A DNA stretch of 64,000 nt from Dichomitus squalens LYAD-421 SS1 (taxonomy: Eukaryota > Basidiomycota > Agaricomycetes > Polyporales > Polyporaceae). The notes beneath the pieces were generated by a model. That model saw nothing but the letters and a program-made list of their open reading frames with translations, was not told where the DNA came from and made no database searches. A program made the translations under genes and the position numbers. Numbering within the stretch: the stretch's first letter is position 1; each line of letters begins with the position of its first letter. Shown in pieces: positions 1 to 10,832 of this stretch. The stretch spans positions 34,487-98,486 of the forward strand of contig NW_006766967.1 in the NCBI RefSeq assembly GCF_000275845.1. Direction: 5' to 3'.

Positions 1-440
1 CTCCCACGGGTGGCAACGACAGCGGATAGCCTGCAACTCACCTAGAAGGGTTGTTGGTTGTAAGAGGCTTGTTAGAGCGATGAGAGGAGATGTTCGAGTG
101 AACTGAACTGTAGATTGGGGGTACAGAGGTCCCCTATATATACTACTGTACATCTGTGGCTACGTAGTACTATACAGTACATTCCCAGGATGCACAGTCG
201 CACAGAGAAGCATTGCGTACACAGCAAAGCTGTGTGTGTACCACATGAGTAGTACAGCCTCGGTTATTGCAGTAACCGGCTGTGCCGTTCCATATCTTGT
301 GACGGCTGGATTAGGCAAGCTGTGTAAACCAGCGCCTGTTCAACACCCAGGACATGTACAAGTTGTTCTACCACGACAAACTTGTGGCGGACAAGATATA
401 AAGCCTGCAACAGGCCTCTGTGTGCTCTATATTGCTTCAG
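1..440. other. Leading stretch with no recognised gene
   Basis: No convincing coding frame was found before the small gene that starts at 441. The short open frames in both directions have no recognisable motifs. The sequence is AT-richer around 120-200, and a TATA-like run (tatatata-type) lies near 135-145. It may hold the promoter or an earlier exon of the gene at 441, but nothing decides this. Confidence 0.4.
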
Positions 441-1155
441 ATGCCTCGTCGTCTTGCTATCGGACAAACCCTGCGGGGTCGGTATGCACGACGTGAAATC
501 ATGCTTCGAGGCCACTTAAGGCAGGCTATAAATGCTGAACTAGGTGAGATTTCGATATCATTTACGTTATCCATTACATCAGCTTATGCAGGGTGCAGCC
601 CGTGTCAGTGGTGTCAGCGGGGCAGAAATGCGATGGACACTGTCAGCCTATCTCAAGCACATCTTCTTCAAACTAGGCATCAAAATCATTTGGCCACCGG
701 GCCTGCTGTTTGCAAACCTTAGTCAGCACTCGGGCATACCACGGATCACACAGGTCAAAATGCTGTGGGAGAGTGGGGTCATTCGATTTGCGCCCATTAC
801 GGATGCCGACCGCGCGGCAGCGCTTCAGAACCCTCTCAGCGCAGCACCTGGACCGCTCCATCATGGACTTCGGAAGTCCTATGGCCGCTCCGATATCAAG
901 GCCCGGCGAAATCGCCCAAAAACAAACCCACTGAACCTGCCATACAGGTACGAGCGCCATGGGCCAAAGTCCGCAAAAATAGTCTCTGCAAGGGCAGAGG
1001 CAGCAGCTGAGGCAGAGGTGCGAGAGGCTCGGGAGAGGGAGGCTCGGGAGAGGGAGGCCGGTTCTGATGTCGATGACATAGAGCCGTTTAGTGATGATGA
1101 GGAGATGCGGGCAGTGGACGAATTGATGTCAGACCCAATTGAGGAGTGGGAGTAG
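441..1155 (+). CDS. Unrecognised small acidic-tailed protein (two exons)
   Basis: I do not recognise this gene. The ATG at 441 begins a basic exon rich in Arg that ends at 543. A 55-bp intron (544-598, donor gtgaga, acceptor tgcag) joins it in frame to 599-1155, giving about 219 residues. The alternative of reading straight through from an ATG at 544 would make the donor site the start codon, so the spliced model is preferred. Visible parts are an Arg-rich N-terminus, a central hydrophobic/aromatic stretch containing WPPGLLF, a basic segment, a Glu/Ala/Arg coil containing repeated EREAREREA, and a highly acidic C-terminus ending IEEWE. The coil and acidic tail suggest a soluble nuclear or interaction protein, but this is inference. 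It lies immediately upstream of a diverged tandem repeat array and could be part of a larger mobile or repeated gene. Confidence 0.5.
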
Positions 1156-1424
1156 TTAGTGATCTTACTGCGGTGGATATCAGTTGCTATTCACACACTC
1201 GTCACCTGCACATGTCTCTCCGTTCTTATTACTTGTTGACTGCCATGTGTTCACACGCCCTGCCTACCTGCCGTGCAAAATCCCTGGCTCCCGACACCTT
1301 CCTTTTGCAACCAATTCCAAGCTTTCACTTCAACTGAGTGGCCCACCACACAATGGCAAGCTACATCTTCATATCCTACCTACAGGTGATCATCCTACAC
1401 ATCCGCACACCACTGAAGAACCTC

Positions 1425-2940
1425 CGGTGGTCGAGAAGATGTCCGGCCGAAAACCTCATGCAAAGGGAGCTCGATGCGGGGACCGCTTACATCGGGAGGG
1501 GGCTGGGTTGGGACTTGGTACGTACTTATCTGTGCACTTTGGCACGCCTGACTTGGCTGTCACTCATCACTGCGCGGCGGACTGGGCTCAGTACAGGTAT
1601 GTCTGTGCTAGCATGTTTGATGCACCCCGGACAGCTGACAATGTAGACAAGAATGGCAGCACAACCGGTACAAAGGGTACTCGAGATGTGGGGAGACGAG
1701 TTGGAGGGGACAGCCGGACTCCTGCATTCAGCTGCTGAGTCCCCGGTGGTCAAGAAGATGTTCAGCCTCAAGCCTCATGTGAGGGGAACACCGCGCAGGA
1801 GACGACTTACGTCAGGAAGAGACTGCGGATTCGGTACCAACGACGACAGGCGCAGAAGCTTGAGTTTTGATACGTACTCACCTTTGTGCTTTGGTACTTG
1901 AGAGTCCTCCAGCAGCAGACTATGTTCGGTACAGGTATGTGCTACTAGCATGTCCGGTGTACTCCAGACAGCTGATGAGGAAGAGCTAGACGACAATTAC
2001 ATTGATTGGATGTCGGTACAGGGGAGTACTCGAGACGCAGGGAGACAGGTTGGAGGAGATGGTCACATTTCCGCACTCCGCTGGAGAGTCTCCAGTGGTC
2101 GAGAGGGTATTTGCCACTTACCTCGGCCTCCGGAAGAGACCATGGATTTGGTACCGATACGGAGGCTTGAGACTTGGTATGTACTCACCTGCGAGCTTTT
2201 GTACTTGCGAGTACGCGGCTTACCTTGGCCTCTAGACGAGACTGCAGATTTGGTACCAGCTCGGGACATGGTACATACTCACCTGCACCTTCCGAGTCCA
2301 TGGGCGAGGAAATCACTTACCTCGGCCTCTAGACGAGACTGCGGATTCAGTACCAACGGCCGCAGATGAGGAGGATGCTTGGGACTTGGTATGTACTCAC
2401 CTGTGCACCTCGGTACTTCCTCCGGTGGCAAAGAACATTCGGTACAGGCACGGCATATGGCTGCACTGGCACGTCCGGTGTAACCCAGATAGATGGTCGT
2501 GCTCCTGCACGCCGCTGCTGAGTCTCTGGTGGTCGAGAAGGTGTTGGGCCAAAGGCGGAGCGGGGGAGGAACATCTTACCTCCTTGGGAGGAAACTGCGG
2601 ATACGGTACATTTGCGGAGACTCACCTGTGCGGTTCGGTATACCAGGCCTTTTCTTCCAGCTGCTGTTGCTCATTCCGGTACAGGTATGTTGACTGCGCT
2701 GGCATGTCCGGTGTACCCCAGATAGCTGCTAAACAAGAAGCAGAACTAGACAGCGACGGTAGCGGAGAAAACACGTTGTACAAGGGGGATAGTCAAAACG
2801 TAGCGAGAGGGGTCGGAGGAGATGGTGGCGGACAGAGAGCAAGGCGCGCGTGGCTTAAGCGCTCAAGTCTTGATTCGACTTCTGTGCGCCGCTGCCTGAT
2901 GCGTGTGCACACTTTTTGTAGAGTCGCCACAAAGAAATAT
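1425..2940. repeat. Diverged tandem array, about four units of 0.3-0.4 kb
   Basis: The same ordered landmarks recur. A 'gtggtcgagaag' block occurs near 1428, 1746, 2095 and 2530. An 'actgcggattcggtacc'-like block follows in most units, then 'tactcacctgtgc', then 'ggtacaggtatgt' near 1595, 1936, 2440 and 2680, then 'gcatgtccggtgtac' followed by 'cagatagctg' or a close variant. Units differ by many substitutions and indels, so the array is old. Translations of some units share a Gly/Arg-rich segment, so the repeat could derive from repeated exons, but stops interrupt every frame. No gene is called. Confidence 0.65.
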
Positions 2941-3100
2941 ATTTGGTTGTGTACTGTACAATACATGCTTGTATCTACCGATTCTGGCCGCTAGTTTGCT
3001 AGGGCGACCGTCTGCCCGATTGCTCTCTAGCTCTGTAATGACCCCCGTAACGACCCCCTACTACCGCTGATGACTCCTGATCGCTCTCTATACCTCTGAC

Positions 3101-3333
3101 CGCCCATTACTCCCCCAAACCACGGCTTACCGCCCATTACTCCCCCAAACCACGGCTTACCGCCCATTACTCCCCCAAACCACGCCTTACCGCTCACTAT
3201 ACCCCCAAACCATGCCTTACCGCTCACTATCCCCCAAACCACGCCTTACTGCTCACTATCCCCCAAACCATGCCTTACCGCTCACTATCCCCCCAAACCA
3301 CGCCTTACTGCTCACTATCCCCCCAAACCACGC
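3101..3333. repeat. 30-bp minisatellite, about eight copies
   Basis: Units begin at 3101, 3131, 3161, 3191, 3221, 3250, 3279 and 3309. Each has the form 'cgcccattactcccccaaac' followed by 'cacggcttac' or a close variant. The first three copies are identical in the core; later copies carry point changes (ctcactat for cccattac) and one-base shortening to 29 bp. On either strand the array is open and gives short repeated peptides (for example MPYRSL or GGVMGGKPWF), but this is expected for a period near a multiple of three and is not evidence of a gene. A smaller triple repeat of 'gtcctcggcatctg' lies near 3400-3443. Confidence 0.9.
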
Positions 3334-3904
3334 CCCTCTCAGTCTTTCTCGACGGTACACTCACCAAATCCCACACTTGGCGTCCTTGGTGTCTCGTCCT
3401 CGGCGTCTGGTCCTCGGCATCTGGTCCTCGGCATCTCATCCTCTTCGGTCTGCCTCTCCTCGCCATCGACACCACCGTGGGGAGCGCGCACAGAACGACC
3501 TATCCCACAACCTCTGTTCATATCCGTTCACAGCAACCGTGGCAGGAATACGCACCATCACTCCAACGCTCGCACCCGACCGCTCCCCCTTGTGCGCATG
3601 CAACCTCGAAAAGGACATGTTATATATACGCTGGAAAAAAACAACCTATCGGTGGCACTAATCGTGCCCGATATTGTTGCACTCTTGAGGACCTTGTCCG
3701 TACGCGTAGCATGTCCTGTTCAACCATCTTCAACGGTTATCAGATGACGATCGGCCATACCGGGCGTTGGGAGCGCAGTTCACTACACAAAGACAACTTT
3801 ACATTTCGCCTCAAACACGACTACATACTACATGTAGGTTTCCGTAGTTTCAAGTCCTCCGAGCTCGACAGTGGCACTGCAGCAGCCACCGTGGCCACGG
3901 CGGC

Positions 3905-4690
3905 AGAAGGATGTCCTGGGGTATTTGATTTGCCAATGTCCCAAGCATGTCGGGATGTCGCGGACTGCAAGGGCGCGACGTCCAGACTAGCTTAGGACGA
4001 ACCAGACTGGTTCTACGCAACCCGAAGTCCGAGGCCCTCGAACTCCGAGTCGGACGCTGACCACGCTGAGCTCTGAGCTCACCGCGGCTCAGCGACGCCC
4101 GCAACCGGGATATACCAAGCGGCGGACGTCCATACACATTCGCATCGAGGATGTGTTGCATCCGGGACACAAACGGACATCTGTGGGTGCGGGGCAGTAC
4201 ACGGTAGTCAGAAATAGTGCAAGACGTAGCGGAATGCGAGCAACTGAAAATGGCAACGATCTACGTAGGTTTTACCGCCCACAGGAAGGACTGAGGGGAG
4301 AGGGGGGGAATAGTAGGATGGAATCAAGTTCATTGAAGGGTACTCACAGCTGCAAGCTTAGCGGTGACCCGCATCGGCATTGCAGGCATGCCAGTGTGCC
4401 GTCGACACATGTGGCACTGGTGGCATCGTTGAATGCGTAAGTATACGGTAACTCAGCACAGAAGAAGACACGTACCGGACTGGGTTGCCTCCAACCCTGC
4501 AACGCAGGCGGGAGTCCATTGGGGAGATGACATCCCTCGCGGCTAGCTTTATATGTATCGATCCCATGCTTTCAAGCTCCGCATCTACCCTGGAATGGCA
4601 GTGCGTCAAGATAGGCCGTGCCTGCTTCCTGTGCTGCGGTAATGTGCTCGTCCAGATGCTTTAGAAGTTGGAGTTGGTATGTACGTTCGT
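3905..4690. repeat. Copy A of a duplicated ~0.8-kb block
   Basis: This block resembles 4935-5790 in the same order and orientation. Shared landmarks are 'gtcctggggta.ttgattt' (3913), 'cgacgtccaaac'-like (3978), 'actcacagctgc' (4343), 'ggactgggttgcctcc' (4476), 'ggagtccattgg' (4511) and 'gctgcggtaatg' (4635). Frames on either strand are interrupted and do not agree between the copies, so it does not behave like a conserved gene. A 23-base exact match to 3910-3932 occurs inverted at 17999-18021, so the family is dispersed. It may be a degraded transposon or non-coding repeat of unknown class. Confidence 0.5.
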
Positions 4691-4934
4691 ATTCTTTCGT
4701 CGCTGCACTCGTGCCCGCGCGTGACAATTCTTGTTAGCGACTGCCCATGGAGGGGCTTCTTGCGTTATGAAGCAAACTAACAGCGCAATCAATTAACTCA
4801 CGCTCACCATCCAGACAGTCACACTTTGCATCACACGATAAAAACAACATGGTATTCATTCAGTCCACGAGTATATGTCTATCGCCACCGGCCTTGTCGG
4901 GCTTGAGGGTGGCGTTGCTGCGTTGCAAAGCAAA

Positions 4935-5790
4935 CGCCGCGTCCTGGGGTAATTGATTTTCGAGTGCCCGAAGCCAGTCGGGACGTCACACTCTGTTTCC
5001 AGCGTACGACGTCCAAACCAGATCCGAGCGAACCACAATTCAAAATTGTGGTATACTATGTCGGTGTCGGCACAATACGCCGGCCCGACGACCACGATGA
5101 GCACTTCGCTCAACGCGATGACTAGCGTCCGGGACTGGGGACCTGCCGGTGGTTCGCAGTGCCGGTACGCGACGGATGCAGTGGGCGGTGGGCCCTCTCG
5201 CTTGCCCTTGTTCGAGCGGGGCTGCCTCGGCTGCCAAAGAAGCTGAAGGCGAAAAAGAAAATGCATGGGTCAGCGATCCTGACAGCTGCACGAAACGGCA
5301 GGGAAAGCTCGGCACGAAGTTGCGATGGCACACATTGCGCACGATAGAACAACAACGACCAGGGGGACGTGAAGGGGAGATGGAGCTCAATGAACACTCA
5401 CAACTGCGAGCAACACGGTACGCCGTCCATACGACAAAGCAGCCGTCGGACACCTGCGAATTCAGAGGGGATGTGAGCAGACCAATGACGCGACATGGAG
5501 GATACCGCCCGCATAGTTATTCAGAAAGGCGATCGAAAGCTAGGCGGTATCCACGTAGCTGTCAACAGCACGTACCTGGCTGAGCCGCGTGCAAGCGGAC
5601 TGGGTTGCCTCCCCCATCTGTCACAGGCGTAACGGCAGGAGTCCATTGGAGGCGCGTTCTCGCTCGCAGTGGCTTTATGTACTCCGGCTCATCCGCAACT
5701 CATCTCCGAGTCGGATCTGGAACGTCCGAGTCGGATCTGGAACGACCGCAGCATCCAGATGGCGTGACGCTGCTGCGGTAATGAGCAAAC
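4935..5790. repeat. Copy B of the duplicated ~0.8-kb block
   Basis: This is the second direct copy of the block at 3905-4690, about 1.03-1.1 kb downstream of it. It keeps 'gtcctggggtaattgattt' (4940), 'cgacgtccaaac' (5007), 'actcacaactgc' (5396), 'ggactgggttgcctcc' (5596), 'ggagtccattgg' (5638) and 'gctgcggtaatg' (5770). Between the landmarks the copies are strongly diverged. A direct repeat 'cgagtcggatctggaac' occurs twice within the copy near 5707-5740. The longest open frame inside is 136 codons on the minus strand and is not preserved in copy A. The 5,790-6,100 stretch that follows holds nothing I can identify. Confidence 0.5.
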
Positions 5791-6104
5791 CTCAAATGTG
5801 CGAAGAGATTGGTCAACATTCAGTCGGGGGAGCTATTGTTAACGACAGGGGCGAGGTGACAGGAAGCTGTAGCACGCCATTGGTCAATCGTGGGTGTTTG
5901 CGGAAGATGTATTCACTATCAGGCCTGCTTCAGGGAGATCTGCGCATGACATCATCTACACATAGGTATTCGGCAGACGAGTACCTGGTCCCCTTGTGAG
6001 CTTGTGGACGTCATTGACTCTCAAAGACGTACCATACAATCTGTGATACAAGCACATGAGCAGGATATGTGCCGACGGTTCAGTGATATGTACTCGTGCA
6101 TCTG

Positions 6105-7415
6105 CTATTTCCTGGCGTACAACCTGGCCACCGCCCGCTCGATTCTGCACAACGTCGGAGGACCATCAGTGAGCATGACGGGTAGCCACCCGCAGACACA
6201 GACGCACCTCTGCTTCACGAGCATAGTCACGCCCTGACTCACGAATCCCTTCACAATCTGGACCCCGAGCGCTGCATACAGCCCTCGCCAGCCCTCTGCC
6301 CTCAATGCCGCGGCCCACACGTCCGTCATAGAGGGCGTATGCCCAGAACGCGTCCGCGATGCTTGTACGCGCACCTTCGCGAGGAGAAGGGGGTAGAGAA
6401 TCGTGATAGCGAGTGCATTTGCAGCCGCGCCGCCGAGGAACGCGCCGAGCGCGGACTGGCTTGACGGGGAGGGAGACCTGCGCGGAAGGCGGAGGCGGCT
6501 AAGAAGTTGCATGAACATGAATGTGAGGGCGGGGGTGAGGCAAAGGGGTAGCGTTGGGCGGAAGCCTAGCGGTGCGCGTCAAGTCAGACGACCACAGGAG
6601 TGCACTTATCGTGCGCACCTGTCCAAAATCCCGGCAACCCCTCGTCTGCATATATGTTCCGTACGACTTCAGTGAACCCCGGTCTCCTGTCCTCCGCAGT
6701 TCGTTTTGCGCTTTCATCACTCGCGCCGTCGTCCTCGTCGCTCGTTTGGAGGCGAACGGTGATCACACTGAGAGGTGTAGATACGGCACGACTCGCGACT
6801 CCTGCGACGAAACCGATCGCGAGCTCTGTGGACGGCCACAGGAGTACCGGACGAGTCGGAGAAGTAAGGGCAAGTTTGAGTGTATGGAGAAGCGGCTCCT
6901 TTGAAGAGCCTCTCCTTCGGACTGCGAGTGCATGGAGGAGTGTGTAGAAATAGAAGTATAGAAAGCTAGTTCGGTCAGCACCACGTCAACTAAATACTGC
7001 AATTAGGGTGGAAAGAGTGCACGATTACGGGGCGATTCTGGGACGATTCTGGAGGCGACTTTGGCATAATCGCACAGAATCGCAGACGCTTCTCTGGGAA
7101 TCGTGACCATAATCGTCCTCGGTATGAGAATCGCCTCAAAATCACACACTCTGACCACCCCTGATGAAAGACGTACTTGGATATCAACGTCGACGCCGTA
7201 TCTGTGGGCAACCCATCATACAGCCCCACCAATCCCTCCGAATATCGTATGTGGGTGACGAGTCGATATACGCCCCGAAACCCTCTGTGCTTGCGAGAGC
7301 TGTTGGTCTGCAACTTTGTGGCGACGAGGTCGAGAGGGTACGAGACTGCATTCGCAGCCGCACTCCCAAGCGCGCCAGAGAAAGCTTGAGCAAGAGGTGG
7401 CAGAGCAGAGGTCAT
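6105..7415 (-). CDS. Peroxisomal adenine nucleotide carrier (ANT1/PMP34-like)
   Basis: This is a mitochondrial carrier family (SLC25) protein. The N-terminal exon from the ATG at 7415 contains AFSGALGSAAANAVSYPLDL, the first carrier signature. The central exon (about 6960 down to 6620) contains STPLSVITVRLQT, and the last exons contain LYPLLLAKVRVQ and GLYAALGVQIVKGFVSQG. The YPLxLAKxRxQ third-repeat motif and PLDLxxTxLQ first-repeat motif fit peroxisomal ATP importers of the ANT1/PMP34 type rather than mitochondrial ADP/ATP carriers; this is family knowledge. Such proteins exchange cytosolic ATP for peroxisomal AMP to activate fatty acids. The final intron (63 bp, donor gtgcgt after the VKQR codons) is a multiple of three without a stop, so spliced and retained forms end at the same stop. 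The intron between the first and central exons is about 200 bp, longer than most here. Exact internal boundaries are approximate. Confidence 0.8.
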
Positions 7416-10400
7416 TGTGGATGGAGGAAACAAATCCTAGACGTCGCTGCCACGCCGTCGTCCGTCGCTGAGGGCATCGTCGATGACGTCGTCTGGCGTT
7501 GCCACAGACATGATTGTGCCTGTCCTATAGCCGGTTCGGTGGTACGTCCGGTGGGAAGCTCGAGAATAAGTACAAACATGATATGTTGAGGTGGGGGTAG
7601 TCGTGGATGGCAGTGGGTGTTCAAGGTAAGGTAAGAAGTGACCGCAACTACATTCACCTCCCTCCAAATTTGGTAACCTAGACGCCCATGAGTGGTCATA
7701 AGCGCGTTGGCGCCAAGCACCTTTCTGGGGTGCAAATTTTGTATGCGCTTCCGCGTCAAATTAATAGATATGAGAAGTTTCCCTCATGATTCCAACAGTT
7801 ACGGTGGTACACTTGGGGCATATCAATAGACGCCTTCCCCTTCCTCATGTCTCCCGCACAGGTCTGATTATGGACAGATAAATGCGCTTATCGTACATTG
7901 CAATGCTCGGTATCGATACAACTACATAAGAGTAGTACACAGATTAATAGTTCCCTGCACAATAAATCCAAGAAAAAGTGAGGATAGGAAGATGGTGCAG
8001 TGACCCAAGAACTCCCGAGCAAGAGAACTAGTGTGGTCAACAGCAAACCGAGCTCCGGTTCTCTAGGGGGTCGTGGAACTGGCAAGCGAAGCACATTCCT
8101 CCCTGTCGCTTAGCGAAAGATCAAGGCGCGGCAACGCGGAGGGGTGTCACCAGACCCGGCCTGACTCGCGCTCCAACGTGGCCCACGCCGCGCGGGTGCA
8201 GTTATCGCATCTCTCGTGGATCAGGCTCAGCACCCTCCGGCATTCACGAGGCACCTGCGTCAGAAGCAAAATGAGGTTCGCATTGGAACGCCCATGCCAG
8301 AGTGTCCCGCGCATTCGATTCGGACGTACCTTCGAGCAGGTGCAGACGCGCTGCCCTGGACGATGTTGGTGCGCGACGCTCAGCGCGCAGCTCGCCGAGC
8401 CGCAATCCGTCTTGTTCCCGCTCTCGTAGAGCTTCACGTAGTGCTATTTGAGAATACCCACGTCAGGCCGAGGAAGGCGAGGTAGGATATACGGAGCCGC
8501 TTCGGGTAGAGGAAATAACGCACCTCGCACCCGCGGTGGTAGTTCCCGAAGCTGTGGTACAACGAAACGCGAAGAGGAGGCCAATCAGGACAGGCGTTCA
8601 CTCCCGGGAACATCTCGCCGTATCGACTGCACGGATGCTACTCACCACTCAATTTCACACATCGTGCTCTATCGACGACGGTGGGCAGCACAGAGAAAAG
8701 ACGTGACACGATCCGGTAGGACGTGGATGGTTGAAGAATCAAAGAGAGTAGGTGAATAGGGAGGCACAGAGATGTGGTAGTCGGAGGGGCTGTATGTGCT
8801 CCGAGGTGTTGGTCTGACCTCAGGACAGCGAGCCAAGTCCTTATAAGCATCCGCACAAGGGGGGAGGCCGGGTAATATTGCAGCACTTACACGCCCGCGT
8901 TGCCCATGCTATACTATGGACACTCCGATTGCCTCCACGAAAGCGCGGGGCGTGCCATTGTGCCGGGTTTGCCATTTCCGCTTCCGCGTCGACGCCTATC
9001 TTGGCAGCTCGAGCGCCCGCATGGCGTCTGGTGGCCCTACCCCGCTCGCCCTGCAACAGCTCTCAACCAGCAGAAGTTCGAGCGATAGGCGAGCTGACGT
9101 CGTGTGATCAGTGCGTCGATCCGGGTTGCGTCCGCGAGTACCCAATCAGGCTGCGCCAAGAGCATCTGGTTACGCAAGCACACTCGACAGGGATTTCGAA
9201 TATCCTCAGACGTACCCGTATCCACCAGACCCCTTAAGGGCGAGTGGAGGAGAGGGTGCCGAGGCGGACGGACAACCGGAGATGGGGGAACTGCTACCTT
9301 CGAAGGAGGGACCCGCAATGTGCTCGAATCGCCGCACGGGATGTAGGACCCTGATGGAGAGGAAGGGAGAGCGAGCGAGCGATCCCGGCGAGAAGGTGGC
9401 CTCGTTGCAGACATGCCGGCGTGCGTCCGCAAGTCGGCCCGATGTTGCGAATCCGCGCCGTAAACCGTAGCATGTTGGGTGGCTGTGGGAAGCACTAGGT
9501 TACACCACTTCGATCCGAACGCACAGGTCCATCTCAGCGAACCCAACAGGTGGACGCCGATTGTAGCAAGTGTCAGGATTTTGGGGGCACGATAGCCCTC
9601 CGACCTGCGTGACAAAGGGCTACACAGCAGAAGAAGCTGTGCTGTGCTTCGACCCTCGAGAAGGAAGATCTCAAGGGCAAAAGACAGATAGCCTGCTAGC
9701 CCTTGACCTCGAAACGTCGATGACGCCACAGAGTGAACACCCTGAAACATTGTGGATGAAGGTGTCGAGCGGACAAGCTCACGCTGCTATTCCACGACAA
9801 CAGAACCTTCGCATCGATGAGGGCGTCCAACCCGCGGTCCGAATGGCAGAACAGAAACTTGTTTCACGTCGAAGCTCTCATAGTCCAGACCAATAGGTCT
9901 TCCTACGTTCGCAGCAACGCGCCCAATCACCATGAGATACTACCTCTCTTTCGACCCATCCCATCCCCATTTGGCAGGAACACACCTAGGTGACCTCAAT
10001 GACGGTCGATGAAATCCCTATCAACGTAACAGGAATGCGTCATGTAGGCTCATTTGACAGAGTAGGGCCGTGGACCACTTCACGCGTCTGACGAGTTAAC
10101 GCCGCGTCAAGCGCACCGTGTGCCCATTCGAACTAAAAACAGCGCGGAGTTTGCCTTTACGTTTGACTTGCCTGACATCTAACTCCGGAGAAGCAGGCGA
10201 GTCGGCTCGGGAGCACACGCACCTCCGCGCCTCATAGTTGTTCTGCCGGCGGCTCGTAATCATACTGAGCGCACACGACACTGCAATAAGTCTATCCATG
10301 AAGATCGATAGTATGAAAAAGTCATCGAAAGACAGCACAGAGAGTCGCGACCAGATACACGCGCCGCAAACGCGGACATGATCATCTAATCCATGGCACC

Positions 10401-10832
10401 TGACCGACACTCCACGGTACCCAAGACTCGGTCACGCGACTCCCTTGAGAGTGGTCGCCAGCCCTGCAGGCCCGCACGAGCCAGTCGGTATAGTTGCCGG
10501 TGTGGGCCCACAAAGTTGGCATCAATGAGGCCCAGCCTCCTGCGGATGAAACTAGGCTGAACGACGCTTCCCGTGCTGCCCGAGCAAGACAGGAACACCG
10601 CGCGCCCCGCACCGGATCCTAACCGTGCCTCCACGAGACCGGCAGTGATCGGGACGACCAGGCCCACGACGCCGATAGACCAGATGCAATGAATCAGAGA
10701 GTGGATGACCCGAAGGCGGCTCCAGGCGGTCGATCCAAACGCAGAAGAGAGACAGCATCCGTTGCGTGAGAGGTAATTACGGCCACCATGGCCACCCGTG
10801 CGCAAGTGCGCACACGATACGGTACGGTACGA
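7416..10832. other. 3.4-kb stretch without a confident gene
   Basis: No protein family was recognised. Two frames deserve mention. On the minus strand, 8434-8613 encodes a 59-residue peptide with an aromatic-rich segment (VRYFLYP) followed by a hydrophobic run (YLAFLGLTWVF). This resembles a membrane-spanning exon of a fungal multi-pass protein of the DUF6534 type, but very weakly. Also on the minus strand, 9037-9750 is open for 237 codons with Ser/Pro-rich composition and no motif. A third minus frame (10386-10805, 139 codons) is hydrophobic in part. Without splice support these are left as possible exons or relics. Confidence 0.3.

Noticed and set aside
3027..3242. Repeated peptides such as GGVMGGKPWF as a possible repeat protein
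   Set aside because: They follow from a 30-bp minisatellite, whose period is a multiple of three, and the frame breaks when units shorten to 29 bp.
9037..9750. A 237-codon minus-strand frame considered as a gene
   Set aside because: No motif, no start or splice context, and composition typical of chance GC-rich frames; mentioned only in the gap description.
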